Shown here one piece after another: positions 9,551-17,962 of a stretch of DNA of 64,000 nt. Within the stretch, counting starts at the first letter, position 1. Every line of letters begins with the position of its first letter. This DNA is from Flavihumibacter sp. ZG627 (GTDB lineage: Bacteria > Bacteroidota > Bacteroidia > Chitinophagales > Chitinophagaceae). The translations under genes and the position numbers were made by a program. The notes under the pieces are model-generated. The model did not search any database and was not told where the DNA came from. It worked only from the letters and a program-made list of their open reading frames with translations. The DNA lies in the NCBI RefSeq assembly GCF_000814325.1, contig NZ_JPHF01000001.1:62001-126000 (forward strand), in the 5' to 3' direction.

Positions 9551-9655
9551 AGGCAATAGGCAATAGGCAATAGGCAATAGGCAATAGGCAATAGGCAATT
9601 GATTTTACTTATCTTCATTTCAGCATCTTTATCTATTGCCTATTGCCTATTGCCT
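9551..9655. repeat. AGGCAAT heptamer array with inverted partner
   Basis: Seven perfect head-to-tail copies of AGGCAAT occupy 9551-9599. After a 35-bp spacer, three copies of the reverse complement ATTGCCT occupy 9635-9655. The transcript could fold into a 21-bp hairpin, so the block may act as a transcript end between the MATE and AI-2E genes. Copy number is likely variable between strains. Confidence 0.9.
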
Positions 9656-9680
9656 AGATAACTTTCACCATTAACCGACT

Positions 9681-10910
9681 ATGAGCTATATCGATCCGGA
9701 CAAACTTCGACAATCATTTTTCCTCCTGATCATAGCGGGATTAGCAGTACTGCTTTTCTTTGAGATGAAAGCATTCCTGCCAGCCACCCTCGGTGCATTT
9801 ACCCTGTTTGTATTAATGGGGAAATGGATGCAGAATCTTGTAGACAGGGGATGGAAACAGTCGCTGGCAGCGGCAGCCCTGATGTTGTTATCTTTCATCG
9901 TAATCGTATTGCCAATAGGAGCAGTTGTGAAGCTGGTGATCTCGCGGCTAAGCATATCCGAACAACAAATAACAGAAGCCGTAAATGCCCTTAAACTTTA
10001 TGTTGGACGTATTGAACAGAAGACCGGGTTTGAAATATTGAGTGATAAGTATATGGGACAGGTGAGTGAGCAAGTAGCCAAAACACTCCCGGGTATACTG
10101 GGTGCCACTTTCAACACGCTAACCACCCTGGTTGTGATGTATTTTATTCTATATTTCATGCTTACCCAGCGCAAAGAAATGCTGGATGCTTTTACTGATC
10201 TTACCCCCATGAGCCGAAGGCACCAGCAAGATCTTCGCAAGGAAGTTGGATCGCTGGTTTATTCCAATGCTATCGGTATCCCACTTATTGCTATACTGCA
10301 GGGTTTAGTTGGTTTGATTGGGTTCCTGATTCTGGGTGTCAAAGAACCCATGCTCTGGTTTGCCATTACATGCATCACCGCCATGTTACCCATCGTAGGT
10401 GCGGCCCTGGCCTATATTCCACTTGCGGTCATGTTTTTTGCGGCAGGAGATACCTGGCGAGGGGTTGCTATGCTGATATTCGGATTCGGTATCATTGGTA
10501 CAGTAGATAATGTTTTCCGATTCTGGCTTCAAAAAAAAATCGGCGATGTCCACCCCCTCATAACCGTTTTCGGAGTTATTATCGGATTGCAATTATTCGG
10601 TTTTATCGGACTGGTTTTTGGACCACTTCTTATATCTGTTTTTATCCTTCTTATTCGTATCTATCGCTATGAATTCAGCAATAAAACAGAGCCATCCAAT
10701 ACTGACACCAGATCAGAAAGTAAGTCATTATCCAAACCCGGTTCAAAAGCAGATAACAGGTCTTCAAATAAACCCGTTAACAAACCCCGAAATCAACAAC
10801 CTCACAAACAACCAACAAAAGCAGCCTCCAATTCACCTTCCAAATCTGAATCAAGATCTGAATCCAAATCAGAATCCCCCCGCATCACCATTCAAAAGAA
10901 AAAGGACTAA
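9681..10910 (+). CDS. AI-2E family transporter with low-complexity C-terminal tail
   Basis: Inner-membrane permease of the AI-2E/PerM family (PF01594), 409 aa. Residues about 10-335 hold the usual hydrophobic segments, and the conserved C-terminal signature HPLITVFGVIIGLQLFGFIG followed by LVFGPLL is present. Members include Na+/H+ antiporters and proposed signal exporters, so no substrate is assigned. Residues about 338-409 form an unusual hydrophilic tail rich in Ser, Lys, Asn and Pro (repeats such as SESRSESKSES). This tail looks like a recent repeat expansion and is not expected of the family. Confidence 0.88.
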   Translation: MSYIDPDKLRQSFFLLIIAGLAVLLFFEMKAFLPATLGAFTLFVLMGKWMQNLVDRGWKQSLAAAALMLLSFIVIVLPIGAVVKLVISRLSISEQQITEAVNALKLYVGRIEQKTGFEILSDKYMGQVSEQVAKTLPGILGATFNTLTTLVVMYFILYFMLTQRKEMLDAFTDLTPMSRRHQQDLRKEVGSLVYSNAIGIPLIAILQGLVGLIGFLILGVKEPMLWFAITCITAMLPIVGAALAYIPLAVMFFAAGDTWRGVAMLIFGFGIIGTVDNVFRFWLQKKIGDVHPLITVFGVIIGLQLFGFIGLVFGPLLISVFILLIRIYRYEFSNKTEPSNTDTRSESKSLSKPGSKADNRSSNKPVNKPRNQQPHKQPTKAASNSPSKSESRSESKSESPRITIQKKKD

Positions 10911-10925
10911 ACCCTCCCTCTAAAT

Positions 10926-10957
10926 CCTTCCATCTCTCCATCTCTCCATCCCTCCAT
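10926..10957. repeat. CCATCTCT/CCATCCCT octamer repeat
   Basis: Tandem degenerate octamers (TCCATCTC, TCCATCCC) lie directly behind the AI-2E gene. The same unit, in either orientation, recurs near 19460, 21540, 21820, 22645 and inside a coding region near 31665. Confidence 0.85.
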
Positions 10958-11012
10958 AATATTTCCCCCGCTTCACCGTTATATCCTTCCAAACCTCTGA
11001 AAAACCCAGATC

Positions 11013-11858
11013 ATGAACCTGACCGTGAAAACTGTTATGGTAGGCTCGATGCTATTTGCAGGCCTGCTCACTCCCGTCTTTATGACGGGAAAAGACACCG
11101 GTGAATCAACAAGGCGTATTACCGGATTCACTGCGCTGCTGATTGAAGACCCCACCACAAAAACCGGCTCCAAAAATCCAGTTTCTCATAGTAACGGTAA
11201 CCCAATTGCTCTGGATAAGACAAATGTGTCAGCTAAGAAAAATACTTCCCACAAACTTGCCGAAGAAGCTACAGCCATCTATACAGAATTGGGCCTTCGC
11301 GCAAGAGGACTTTCTTCTGCTGCATTTCAATATGCATGGAGGGGCTATAAGAACCTTCGCCAAATGGGAAAACTTCGTCGGGGTGATGTTTTGTCAATCT
11401 GCGACTTTAGCCAGTCTTCACGCAGAAAACGCATGTATATTATTGATGTAGAAGAGATGAAATTACTTGTTCATACCTATGTAGCACATGGCCGGAATTC
11501 GGGAGGTGAGTATGCGAAACAGTTTTCCAATCGTCCGGAGAGCCACCAAAGTAGCCTGGGTTTTTATGTAACACGACAAACCTATTTCGGGGAGCATGGA
11601 CTGGCATTAAAAATAGATGGGGTAGAAAGAGGAATAAATGACAAAGCTTCCGCACGCAATATTGTAGTGCATGGATCGGATTATGTTGGTTCGGATTTCC
11701 TGAGATCAAATAAATTCAATGGCCGCAGTTTCGGTTGCCCTGCAGTGCCGAGGGAACAATCAAAAAAAGTTATCAATGCCATTAAACATGGCAGTTGCCT
11801 GTTTATATATCACCCGTCCAAAAAATACCTGGCGAAATCGCAGATACTCAACGCTTAG
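11013..11858 (+). CDS. YkuD_2-type L,D-transpeptidase-like protein
   Basis: Exported protein of 281 aa, assigned to the murein L,D-transpeptidase catalytic-domain family (PF13645). These enzymes use a catalytic Cys to remodel peptidoglycan cross-links. An N-terminal hydrophobic stretch (MVGSMLFAGLLTPVF) is the likely export signal. The catalytic region includes NIVVHGSDYV and SFGCPAVP, supplying the His and the nucleophilic Cys. Residues about 30-85 are a low-complexity linker. It is a single gene followed by a terminator. Confidence 0.85.
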   Translation: MNLTVKTVMVGSMLFAGLLTPVFMTGKDTGESTRRITGFTALLIEDPTTKTGSKNPVSHSNGNPIALDKTNVSAKKNTSHKLAEEATAIYTELGLRARGLSSAAFQYAWRGYKNLRQMGKLRRGDVLSICDFSQSSRRKRMYIIDVEEMKLLVHTYVAHGRNSGGEYAKQFSNRPESHQSSLGFYVTRQTYFGEHGLALKIDGVERGINDKASARNIVVHGSDYVGSDFLRSNKFNGRSFGCPAVPREQSKKVINAIKHGSCLFIYHPSKKYLAKSQILNA

Positions 11859-11895
11859 AATGTATTAGATCAATTGCTGGTTTGGACAACCCCTG

Positions 11896-11922
11896 AACCC
11901 GGTCTGAATAGATCGGGTTTTT
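11896..11922 (+). terminator. Intrinsic terminator after the L,D-transpeptidase gene
   Basis: AACCCG (11896-11901) pairs with CGGGTT (11914-11919), with a T run completing the signal, about 40 bases beyond the stop codon. Confidence 0.65.
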
Positions 11923-12215
11923 CCCGCTGATGGCAGTTTATAACAGGCCACCGGCTTTATTCTGACTCTTAGGCACTATGTTACTGTCGCATGTTCTGTA
12001 TTACGCCAGGGCCTATGCGCAATTGTTTTCGATTCGCAGCGCTGGTGGAAAAAATTGCTGTAGTTGGCGTGAGTCTATTAGCAATATTACTCTGGTCCGC
12101 TATTTCAAGAGCCCTTATCCAAATGTATATAATGGGCTCCTTCTCCTAAATCTTACCTCTTACCTCTCACCTCTTACCTCTTACATCTTACCTCTTACCT
12201 GTTTTGCTTCTTACT
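11923..12215. other. Gene-free stretch with TTACCTC repeats
   Basis: No convincing gene lies between the L,D-transpeptidase terminator and the end of the PAP2-like gene. A degenerate CTTACCT array occupies about 12150-12202. An open frame from 11978 has no recognisable content and runs through this repeat and into the antisense of the next gene, so it is not called. Confidence 0.7.
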
Positions 12216-12899
12216 TCATAGGGCTACGACCGCTATCAGCATTGACGCCAACCCTGTTGCATATCCCCATACGATCTCTTTCACAGTATGGTCACTCACG
12301 GCAAATCTCGCTGTTCCAACGGCTCCTGCAATAAGTAATGCAATCGAGAGAGGCATACCCATGGGGATCTCACTGTTCCAGGCAAGGTGAATAAAAAAGC
12401 CTGCCAGCACACCCATTGCAATAGTATGCAAGCTGATCTTTATGAAGTTGTTAGCAGTTAGCGCAATGATACTTGAAACGAAAACCGCACAGAGCATCTG
12501 CACTAATTCAGGTGGATTATCCGGACGGTTTTTACTTACATAAAAGATCCAGAAATAGAAGATCATAGATGCCACAATAGGAATGATGCGGTCCTTTTTT
12601 TCCTTCAGGTGGATGCTACCCGCAAAGCCGAGTTGCTTCAAAAGGAAAACAGTAAACGCGGGGAATAGCGTTGTGCTCACCATCACCGAAGCAAGCTTTA
12701 ATGTTTTATACCATTCATTCTCGCCAGCAAATGCAAATGGATGCAGGTAAAGAAGAAAAGCGGTGATATAGGCAGGGATGAAAAGGGGGTGAAATATAAA
12801 GGACAGCAGGTGGCCAAAAACACGAAGTGGTGCAGGCGTTTGTTCAGGTTCGGCACCCTGGGCAGCGGATTGCTCATTTTGTTCAGAGAAGACCATCAT
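12216..12899 (-). CDS. PAP2-like integral membrane protein, degenerate active site
   Basis: Inner-membrane protein of 227 aa with about six hydrophobic segments. Its layout resembles type-2 phosphatidic acid phosphatases, with LKEKKDRIIPIV, ISLHTIAMGVLAG and FAVSDHTVKEIVWGY in the places of the three PAP2 motifs. The motifs are incomplete: KDRIIP for KxxxxxxRP, SLHT for PSGH and SDHTVKE for SRxxxxHxxxD. Phosphatase activity is therefore doubtful. The start codon overlaps the end of rpoN by four bases, indicating co-transcription and probably translational coupling. Confidence 0.7.
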   Translation of the reverse strand: MMVFSEQNEQSAAQGAEPEQTPAPLRVFGHLLSFIFHPLFIPAYITAFLLYLHPFAFAGENEWYKTLKLASVMVSTTLFPAFTVFLLKQLGFAGSIHLKEKKDRIIPIVASMIFYFWIFYVSKNRPDNPPELVQMLCAVFVSSIIALTANNFIKISLHTIAMGVLAGFFIHLAWNSEIPMGMPLSIALLIAGAVGTARFAVSDHTVKEIVWGYATGLASMLIAVVAL

Positions 12900-14377
12900 A
12901 TTTCCTTTCTTAGTCGGGCCACCGGGATGTTCAGTTGTTCACGGTACTTGGCCACTGTTCTGCGTGCAATGTTATAACCTTTTTCCTGCAAAAGTTCAGT
13001 AAGGCGTTCGTCGCTCAAAGGTTTGCGCTTATGTTCTGCTTCCACCAGGTTGCTTAGAATTTTTTTCACCTCGCGTGTACTAACTTCTTCACCGCTCTCC
13101 GTACTCAGGCTTTCAGAGAAGAAAAACTTCAACCGGTAAGTGCCAAATTCAGTTTGTACAAACTTACTATTAGCTACCCGGCTTACAGTGGAAATGTCTA
13201 GTCCCGTCCGCTCTGCAATATCTTTCAGGATCATGGGGCGCATCGTAGTTTCATCGCCCGTGAGAAAGAATTCTTGCTGGTATTCCATGATGGTTGACAT
13301 GGTCATCATCAGCGTCTCCTGCCTTTGCTTAATGGCGTCGATAAACCATTTGGCCGCGTCTATTTTCTGTTTGATAAAAAGTACGGCATCACGCTGGCGT
13401 TTGTCTTTCTTTGTGCCTTTGTCATAATCCTTCAACATGTCGCGGTAACCCTCACTGATACGAAGATCAGGTGCGTTTTTGCTGTTGAGGGTAAGTTCAA
13501 GTTTGCCACCATTATTATAGATGAAAAAATCGGGCAGCACATAGCTTTCGGCCTTGTTGATCTCACCTATATTTCCGCCAGGTTTGGGACTCAGTTTAAT
13601 GATCTGCTGGATGATTTCCTTTAATTGATCATCGTCAATATTTAATCCCCGCTGGATCTTATCATAATGTTTTTTGGTGAACTCATCGAAATAACGGGTT
13701 AGGATTTCAATAGCTCCTTCAACGGCAATTCCTCCCACCGACCGGCGGCGTTCGAGTTGAAGGAGAAGGCATTCCTGCAGGTCGCGGGCAGCCACTCCGG
13801 CGGGATCAAATTGCTGTATCAGTCTGATCAATCCTTCGATCTCATCTTCAGTTGCGTCAATATTCTGGCGGAAAGCCAGGTCATCCTGGATGGAGGCTGT
13901 TTCGCGACGAAGGTAACCATCATCATCAATGCTTCCCACGATCTGCTCGGCGATCTTGCTGCTGCGCTCGTCTAGTTTAAGCATACCCAATTGGTCAGCA
14001 AGCGTATCATGAAGTGTGGTCTCAACTTTAAAGGGCATCACCTGCTTATCGTCCAACTCAGGGTAATTATCATCGCGAAGCCGGTAATCGGCAATATCAT
14101 CATCCCCTTCATGAACATAATCGCTGATATCAATTTTGTCATATTCATCCTCACTTCCTTCTGTATCATATTCATCCTCACCCTCAAAATCATCCCGGTT
14201 TTCATCAAATTCATCAGAAGCTTCATCCGATTGCTCCAGGGCCGGATTCTCCTCCAGCTCCTCCTTTATCCGCTCTTCGAGGTTTGCCGTAGGCACCTGC
14301 AGCAGCTTCATCAGCTGTATCTGCTGAGGAGAAAGCTTCTGCAGTAATTTTTGTTGTAAACTTTGACTAAGGGCCAT
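12896..14377 (-). CDS. rpoN: RNA polymerase sigma-54 factor
   Basis: Sigma-54 directs RNA polymerase to -24/-12 promoters and requires AAA+ activators. The protein is 493 aa. The N-terminal activator-interacting domain has LSQSLQQKLLQKLSPQQIQL. A very acidic region lies at about 50-90 (many D/E). The core-binding domain follows, then the DNA-binding domain with helix-turn-helix. The RpoN box near the C-terminus reads ARRTVAKYREQLNI. The length is family-normal. No activator of the NtrC family is visible in the window. Confidence 0.97.
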   Translation of the reverse strand: MALSQSLQQKLLQKLSPQQIQLMKLLQVPTANLEERIKEELEENPALEQSDEASDEFDENRDDFEGEDEYDTEGSEDEYDKIDISDYVHEGDDDIADYRLRDDNYPELDDKQVMPFKVETTLHDTLADQLGMLKLDERSSKIAEQIVGSIDDDGYLRRETASIQDDLAFRQNIDATEDEIEGLIRLIQQFDPAGVAARDLQECLLLQLERRRSVGGIAVEGAIEILTRYFDEFTKKHYDKIQRGLNIDDDQLKEIIQQIIKLSPKPGGNIGEINKAESYVLPDFFIYNNGGKLELTLNSKNAPDLRISEGYRDMLKDYDKGTKKDKRQRDAVLFIKQKIDAAKWFIDAIKQRQETLMMTMSTIMEYQQEFFLTGDETTMRPMILKDIAERTGLDISTVSRVANSKFVQTEFGTYRLKFFFSESLSTESGEEVSTREVKKILSNLVEAEHKRKPLSDERLTELLQEKGYNIARRTVAKYREQLNIPVARLRKEI

Positions 14378-14458
14378 ACGTTATTAGGGTTTATGGCGGA
14401 CCTTTCCGGTGGGATGGCCGCGCTTTCCACAAAAACCAGGCCGTAAATTACAAAATTC

Positions 14459-14884
14459 ATGGTAATACAGGGGGAAGGATTCCTTAAAATTCTATTAACA
14501 CTGCTTTTTGGAGCAGTCCAGATGTGCTCAAATGCGCAACAGGAGCGGATTTTATACCATCAGGATCTTTTTTCCGCCTTCCAGTTCACAATTGTGGATA
14601 AAATGGAAAAAAAATTCAATATTTCTGCGGGCGGGAGTGCTTATTCCGGGGTTAAATCTATCCCTTTCTGGACAACGTACAATGTGTCCCTCCCTTATTT
14701 TCAACCGAATAATCCTGCCGCGATCGCCCCGCATATGTCAATGAATCAATGGGGAGTAATTTGTGTTGGGGAGTGGAAATTCGAACAACGCACCGGCATC
14801 CCACTACGCTTTCGGCTTGGGTCATTGCAGTATGTTGATATGCTGGAAGGTAAGACCCAGGGATATGATTTCAGGCAGCGGTAG
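14459..14884 (+). CDS. Small exported protein of unknown function
   Basis: 141 aa. The N-terminus has a hydrophobic segment (ILLTLLFGAVQMCSNAQ) ending in a plausible signal peptidase site. The remainder is rich in aromatic residues and ends ...RFRLGSLQYVDMLEGK. I do not recognise a domain. The gene is divergent from rpoN (81-bp gap) and convergent with the glycoside hydrolase gene, about 20 bp away. Repeated hydrophobic/aromatic stretches could be a small beta-rich periplasmic protein; this is inference only. Confidence 0.6.
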   Translation: MVIQGEGFLKILLTLLFGAVQMCSNAQQERILYHQDLFSAFQFTIVDKMEKKFNISAGGSAYSGVKSIPFWTTYNVSLPYFQPNNPAAIAPHMSMNQWGVICVGEWKFEQRTGIPLRFRLGSLQYVDMLEGKTQGYDFRQR

Positions 14885-14904
14885 ATCAATGTGGCGCTTA
14901 CTGT

Positions 14905-16227
14905 TTATTCACCCGGCGATGGCTCTTTCTCAGGAATCCACTCCATTACAGGTATGGTTGCACGCTGCCTGTAATAATTAAGTCTTAAACTATCGCTCCA
15001 TCCATTCGGATTTTTCACGAAACTCTTACTACTGAAATAAACAGCACCATGAACATTGGGGGTTTTGCGAACTGCCTCAATCATCCTTGGAAGCTGTGAC
15101 TTATCGCGCCATGGCGCACTGGTTCCCGCCTTATAGATACCCAATCCGATATAGCAATGTTTACCATAGCTGTTGCGACTCCACCAGTCGAGCAAAACTT
15201 CAAAAGCAGCAGCTTTATGCCCAAACTCCCAGTAGATCTGTGGAGCCACATAATCGATCCAACCCTCACGAAGCCAGAGGAGGATATCAGCATAGAGATC
15301 ATCATAATTTGTTACTCCTGCAGTGGTCGCGCTCCCCATGGGGTCCTTATCTGCATTACGCCATACCCCGAAAGGTGAGATGCCGAATTTCACCCAGGGC
15401 TTTTCTTCCTTGATGGCACGCGATAAACCAACAATAATAGAGTCTACATTACTCCGGCGCCAGTCGTCGCGCGTCATACCATTACCATATTCCCTGAATG
15501 TTTTTGTATCAGGAAATTCCTTTCCCGCAAGCCGGTATGGATAGAAATAATCATCAAAATGCACCGCATCAATGGTATAGCGCTTCACCAAATCCCTGAC
15601 CACCTTAACCACGAAAGCCTGCGCTTCCTTGTTACCCGGATCAAAATAGGTCTTATCTCCATAATTAAGGAACCAGTCGGGGTGCTGTCTACTCACATGG
15701 TCGGGCGCCGGAACAGATTTTTTTATATTGAAGACCGCCCGGTAAGGATTCAGCCAGGCATGGAATTCCATTCCACGCTTATGCGCCTCGCTGATCATAA
15801 ACTGCAAAGGATCATAGTAGGGTACGGGTGGCTTTCCCTGCTTGCCGGTGAGCCACTCGCTCCAGGGCTCATAAGGGGAAGGGTAGAAGGCATCGGCGGC
15901 CGGACGTACCTGCACTATCACGGCATTCATGCCATTCCGCTCATGCATATTCAGCAGCTTGATATATTCCAGTTTCTGGTCATCGGGATGATAACTGCCT
16001 GCATCAGGCCAGTCAATATTGGTGACGGTAGCGACCCATGCACCCCTGAACTCAGGAGCAGCTGTTGCCAGGCCTGCTTCAGCAACTTCCATGGGTGCGG
16101 CAATGGGCGCTTTGGGAAGGGCTGCAGGGGGAACGCCTTTCAATACTTCAGGAGCCTGGCTGCTGACTCCAACGGCAGATGACAACAATATAAAAATGGA
16201 AAGAATACGGGTAAGAGATTTTTTCAT
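14905..16227 (-). CDS. Family-10-like glycoside hydrolase (DUF187/GHL10)
   Basis: Exported TIM-barrel hydrolase of the PF02638 type, about 440 aa from the preferred start. The signal peptide is MKKSLTRILSIFILLSSAVG, which is why I start at 16227 rather than the further upstream ATG at 16287. Characteristic segments are FRGAWVATVTNIDWP, MNAVIVQVRPAADAFYPS, HAWLNPYRA, DAVHFDDYFYPY and YVAPQIYWEFGH. Family members are poorly characterised; some act on cell-wall or exopolysaccharide glycans. It is a single gene. Confidence 0.88.
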   Translation of the reverse strand: MKKSLTRILSIFILLSSAVGVSSQAPEVLKGVPPAALPKAPIAAPMEVAEAGLATAAPEFRGAWVATVTNIDWPDAGSYHPDDQKLEYIKLLNMHERNGMNAVIVQVRPAADAFYPSPYEPWSEWLTGKQGKPPVPYYDPLQFMISEAHKRGMEFHAWLNPYRAVFNIKKSVPAPDHVSRQHPDWFLNYGDKTYFDPGNKEAQAFVVKVVRDLVKRYTIDAVHFDDYFYPYRLAGKEFPDTKTFREYGNGMTRDDWRRSNVDSIIVGLSRAIKEEKPWVKFGISPFGVWRNADKDPMGSATTAGVTNYDDLYADILLWLREGWIDYVAPQIYWEFGHKAAAFEVLLDWWSRNSYGKHCYIGLGIYKAGTSAPWRDKSQLPRMIEAVRKTPNVHGAVYFSSKSFVKNPNGWSDSLRLNYYRQRATIPVMEWIPEKEPSPGE

Positions 16228-16320
16228 TTCAGAGATTTCATCAACAATCGCAACGCTTAAAAATAAGGCAGTTGCATTGGTTTCCATTTATAGGAACCGT
16301 TAAATATATTGCCTCGCGAG

Positions 16321-16776
16321 TCAATCCTGAGAATTGCGTAGTTTATCCAGCAAATGATTAAGCTGTAGCGCCTCTGCCTCATCAAGGTTTTTTAACACGG
16401 ATTCCATTTCATCTTCCTGGGCATCCATCTGCGATAAGAGTTCTTTTCCTTTCTCTGTTATAACAACATCTACCAGCCTCCTGTCAGCACCGCAAACGGT
16501 TTTACGCACCAGGTCCTTCTTCACCAGCCTGTCCACAATGCGGGAAGTATCACTCATTTTATCGAGCATGCGTTGCCTGATCTGAAGCGTACTGAGTGGC
16601 TCACCCGCCCCGCGAAGGATTCGCAGGATATTGAACTGCTGGTTGGTGAGATCATAGTGGTCAAGGAACTTACGGGTGTTTTCCATCAGCCAGTTGTAGG
16701 AAAAGATCATATTGATCATCGCCTTCTGGTGCTCATTTCTGAACTTTCGCTGGTTGATGTCCTTATTGAGGCTCAT
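16321..16776 (-). CDS. MarR-family transcriptional regulator
   Basis: Winged-helix repressor/activator of 151 aa, the normal MarR length. The recognition region reads LTNQQFNILRILRGAGEPLS and the wing region DRRLVDVVITEKGKELLSQM. A C-terminal helix pair for dimerisation follows. MarR proteins usually respond to phenolics, oxidants or antibiotics and often control adjacent genes. Here the neighbours are a radical SAM gene upstream (same strand) and the glycoside hydrolase downstream, so the target is unclear. Confidence 0.9.
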   Translation of the reverse strand: MSLNKDINQRKFRNEHQKAMINMIFSYNWLMENTRKFLDHYDLTNQQFNILRILRGAGEPLSTLQIRQRMLDKMSDTSRIVDRLVKKDLVRKTVCGADRRLVDVVITEKGKELLSQMDAQEDEMESVLKNLDEAEALQLNHLLDKLRNSQD

Positions 16777-16828
16777 AAAATGAATGGTTAAACGATAAAA
16801 TTACAGAAATTCCATGTGCCCACTTCAA

Positions 16829-17854
16829 TTATCCCCACACTTTAGTTCCCTCAGAACAGTTTGCGCATATATCAATATTCGCCCTCCCCGCTAATAATTT
16901 AGAGCGGAAACTTTTATAATCACTATCCTGCCAAACCTCTTTAAATGGCTTTCCCTTCAGGTTCCCGAGCTGGTGCTGGGCGTCCTTATCAAAACAACAG
17001 GGAACAACCAATCCATCCCAGGTTATGACCGGCGAATGCCAGGCACGCCAGCAATGATTTGCCAGACTGCCTTTGAATTGGTAGTCTCCTTTCTCGTTCT
17101 TCTTATACCTGCTATACTTATCCAAAGTGGGGATCAGCTGGTTGGGATCATTTTCATAATCATATACCTGCGCTGTCTTCAGCCAAACGTCATCAACACC
17201 CATTTCTTTACCCAGGGCCTTTACCTCATCTATCTGGTGCTGATTAGGCTTAACCACCAAAAACTGGAATACCACCAAGGGCGTCTTGCTCTTCAGTTTT
17301 TTCTTCCAGCGCACAATATTCCTGGCGCCCTCAAGCACCTTATCCAGTTTTCCGCCCACCCGGTATTGCTGGTATATTTCCTGGGTGGTGCCATCAAGTG
17401 AAATGATCAGCCGGTCGAGCCCACTCTCCACCGTTTTGCGTGCATTTTCATCGGTTAGATAATGTGCATTAGTGGAAGTGGCTGTATAGATGCCTTTATC
17501 GCCGGCATACTTCACCATTTCAAGGAAGCCCGGATTCAGGTAAGGCTCGCCCTGGAAATAAAATACCAGGTAATAAAGGTGGCGATGCAATTGATCAATG
17601 GTATCACGAAAAAAATCCTGCTGCAGCATACCCGTAGGGCGGGTGAATGCCCTGAGTCCACTGGGGCACTCGGGGCAGCGGAGGTTGCAGGAGGTAGTTG
17701 GCTCAAAAGAGATAGAGATCGGCAGCCCCCATTGCACCGGTTGCTTCAGGTACTTACTCACATAATAACTACCTAAAACCTTGGAGGCATTCCAGGCGCG
17801 GCGGATCGTGAGCTTTCGCAGAAGATTTACTGAATCGGTGAAATTAAAGGGCAT
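16829..17854 (-). CDS. Radical SAM protein with SPASM domain
   Basis: Enzyme that uses a [4Fe-4S] cluster to cleave S-adenosylmethionine. The cluster motif CNLRCPEC lies in FEPTTSCNLRCPECPSGLR near residue 60. The C-terminal SPASM region has VVPCCFDKD and ICANCSEG, consistent with an auxiliary cluster. From MPFNFTDSVNLL (preferred start; a start 45 bases upstream is also open) the protein is about 341 aa. SPASM proteins modify peptides or small molecules. No precursor peptide is evident nearby, so the substrate is unknown. It does not look like a full anaerobic sulfatase maturase. Confidence 0.88.
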   Translation of the reverse strand: MPFNFTDSVNLLRKLTIRRAWNASKVLGSYYVSKYLKQPVQWGLPISISFEPTTSCNLRCPECPSGLRAFTRPTGMLQQDFFRDTIDQLHRHLYYLVFYFQGEPYLNPGFLEMVKYAGDKGIYTATSTNAHYLTDENARKTVESGLDRLIISLDGTTQEIYQQYRVGGKLDKVLEGARNIVRWKKKLKSKTPLVVFQFLVVKPNQHQIDEVKALGKEMGVDDVWLKTAQVYDYENDPNQLIPTLDKYSRYKKNEKGDYQFKGSLANHCWRAWHSPVITWDGLVVPCCFDKDAQHQLGNLKGKPFKEVWQDSDYKSFRSKLLAGRANIDICANCSEGTKVWG

Positions 17855-17962
17855 GGCGCAAATATACGTTTCTCCCTTCCTTAACCATTCCATAACCATG
17901 CGTTCACAATATGGTAATGAGCCCGGCCTAACCTTGCTATTCCAAAAAATACTGCACTAATT

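Noticed and set aside
9551-9655. Possible CRISPR array
   Set aside because: Units are contiguous heptamers with no spacers, and no cas genes lie nearby.
11978-12334. 118-codon plus-strand frame after the L,D-transpeptidase gene
   Set aside because: No recognisable domain, passes through a TTACCT repeat and runs antisense into the PAP2-like gene.
16829-17854. Anaerobic sulfatase-maturating enzyme
   Set aside because: Radical SAM plus SPASM fits, but the protein is short, its Cys spacing differs and it is far from the sulfatases.
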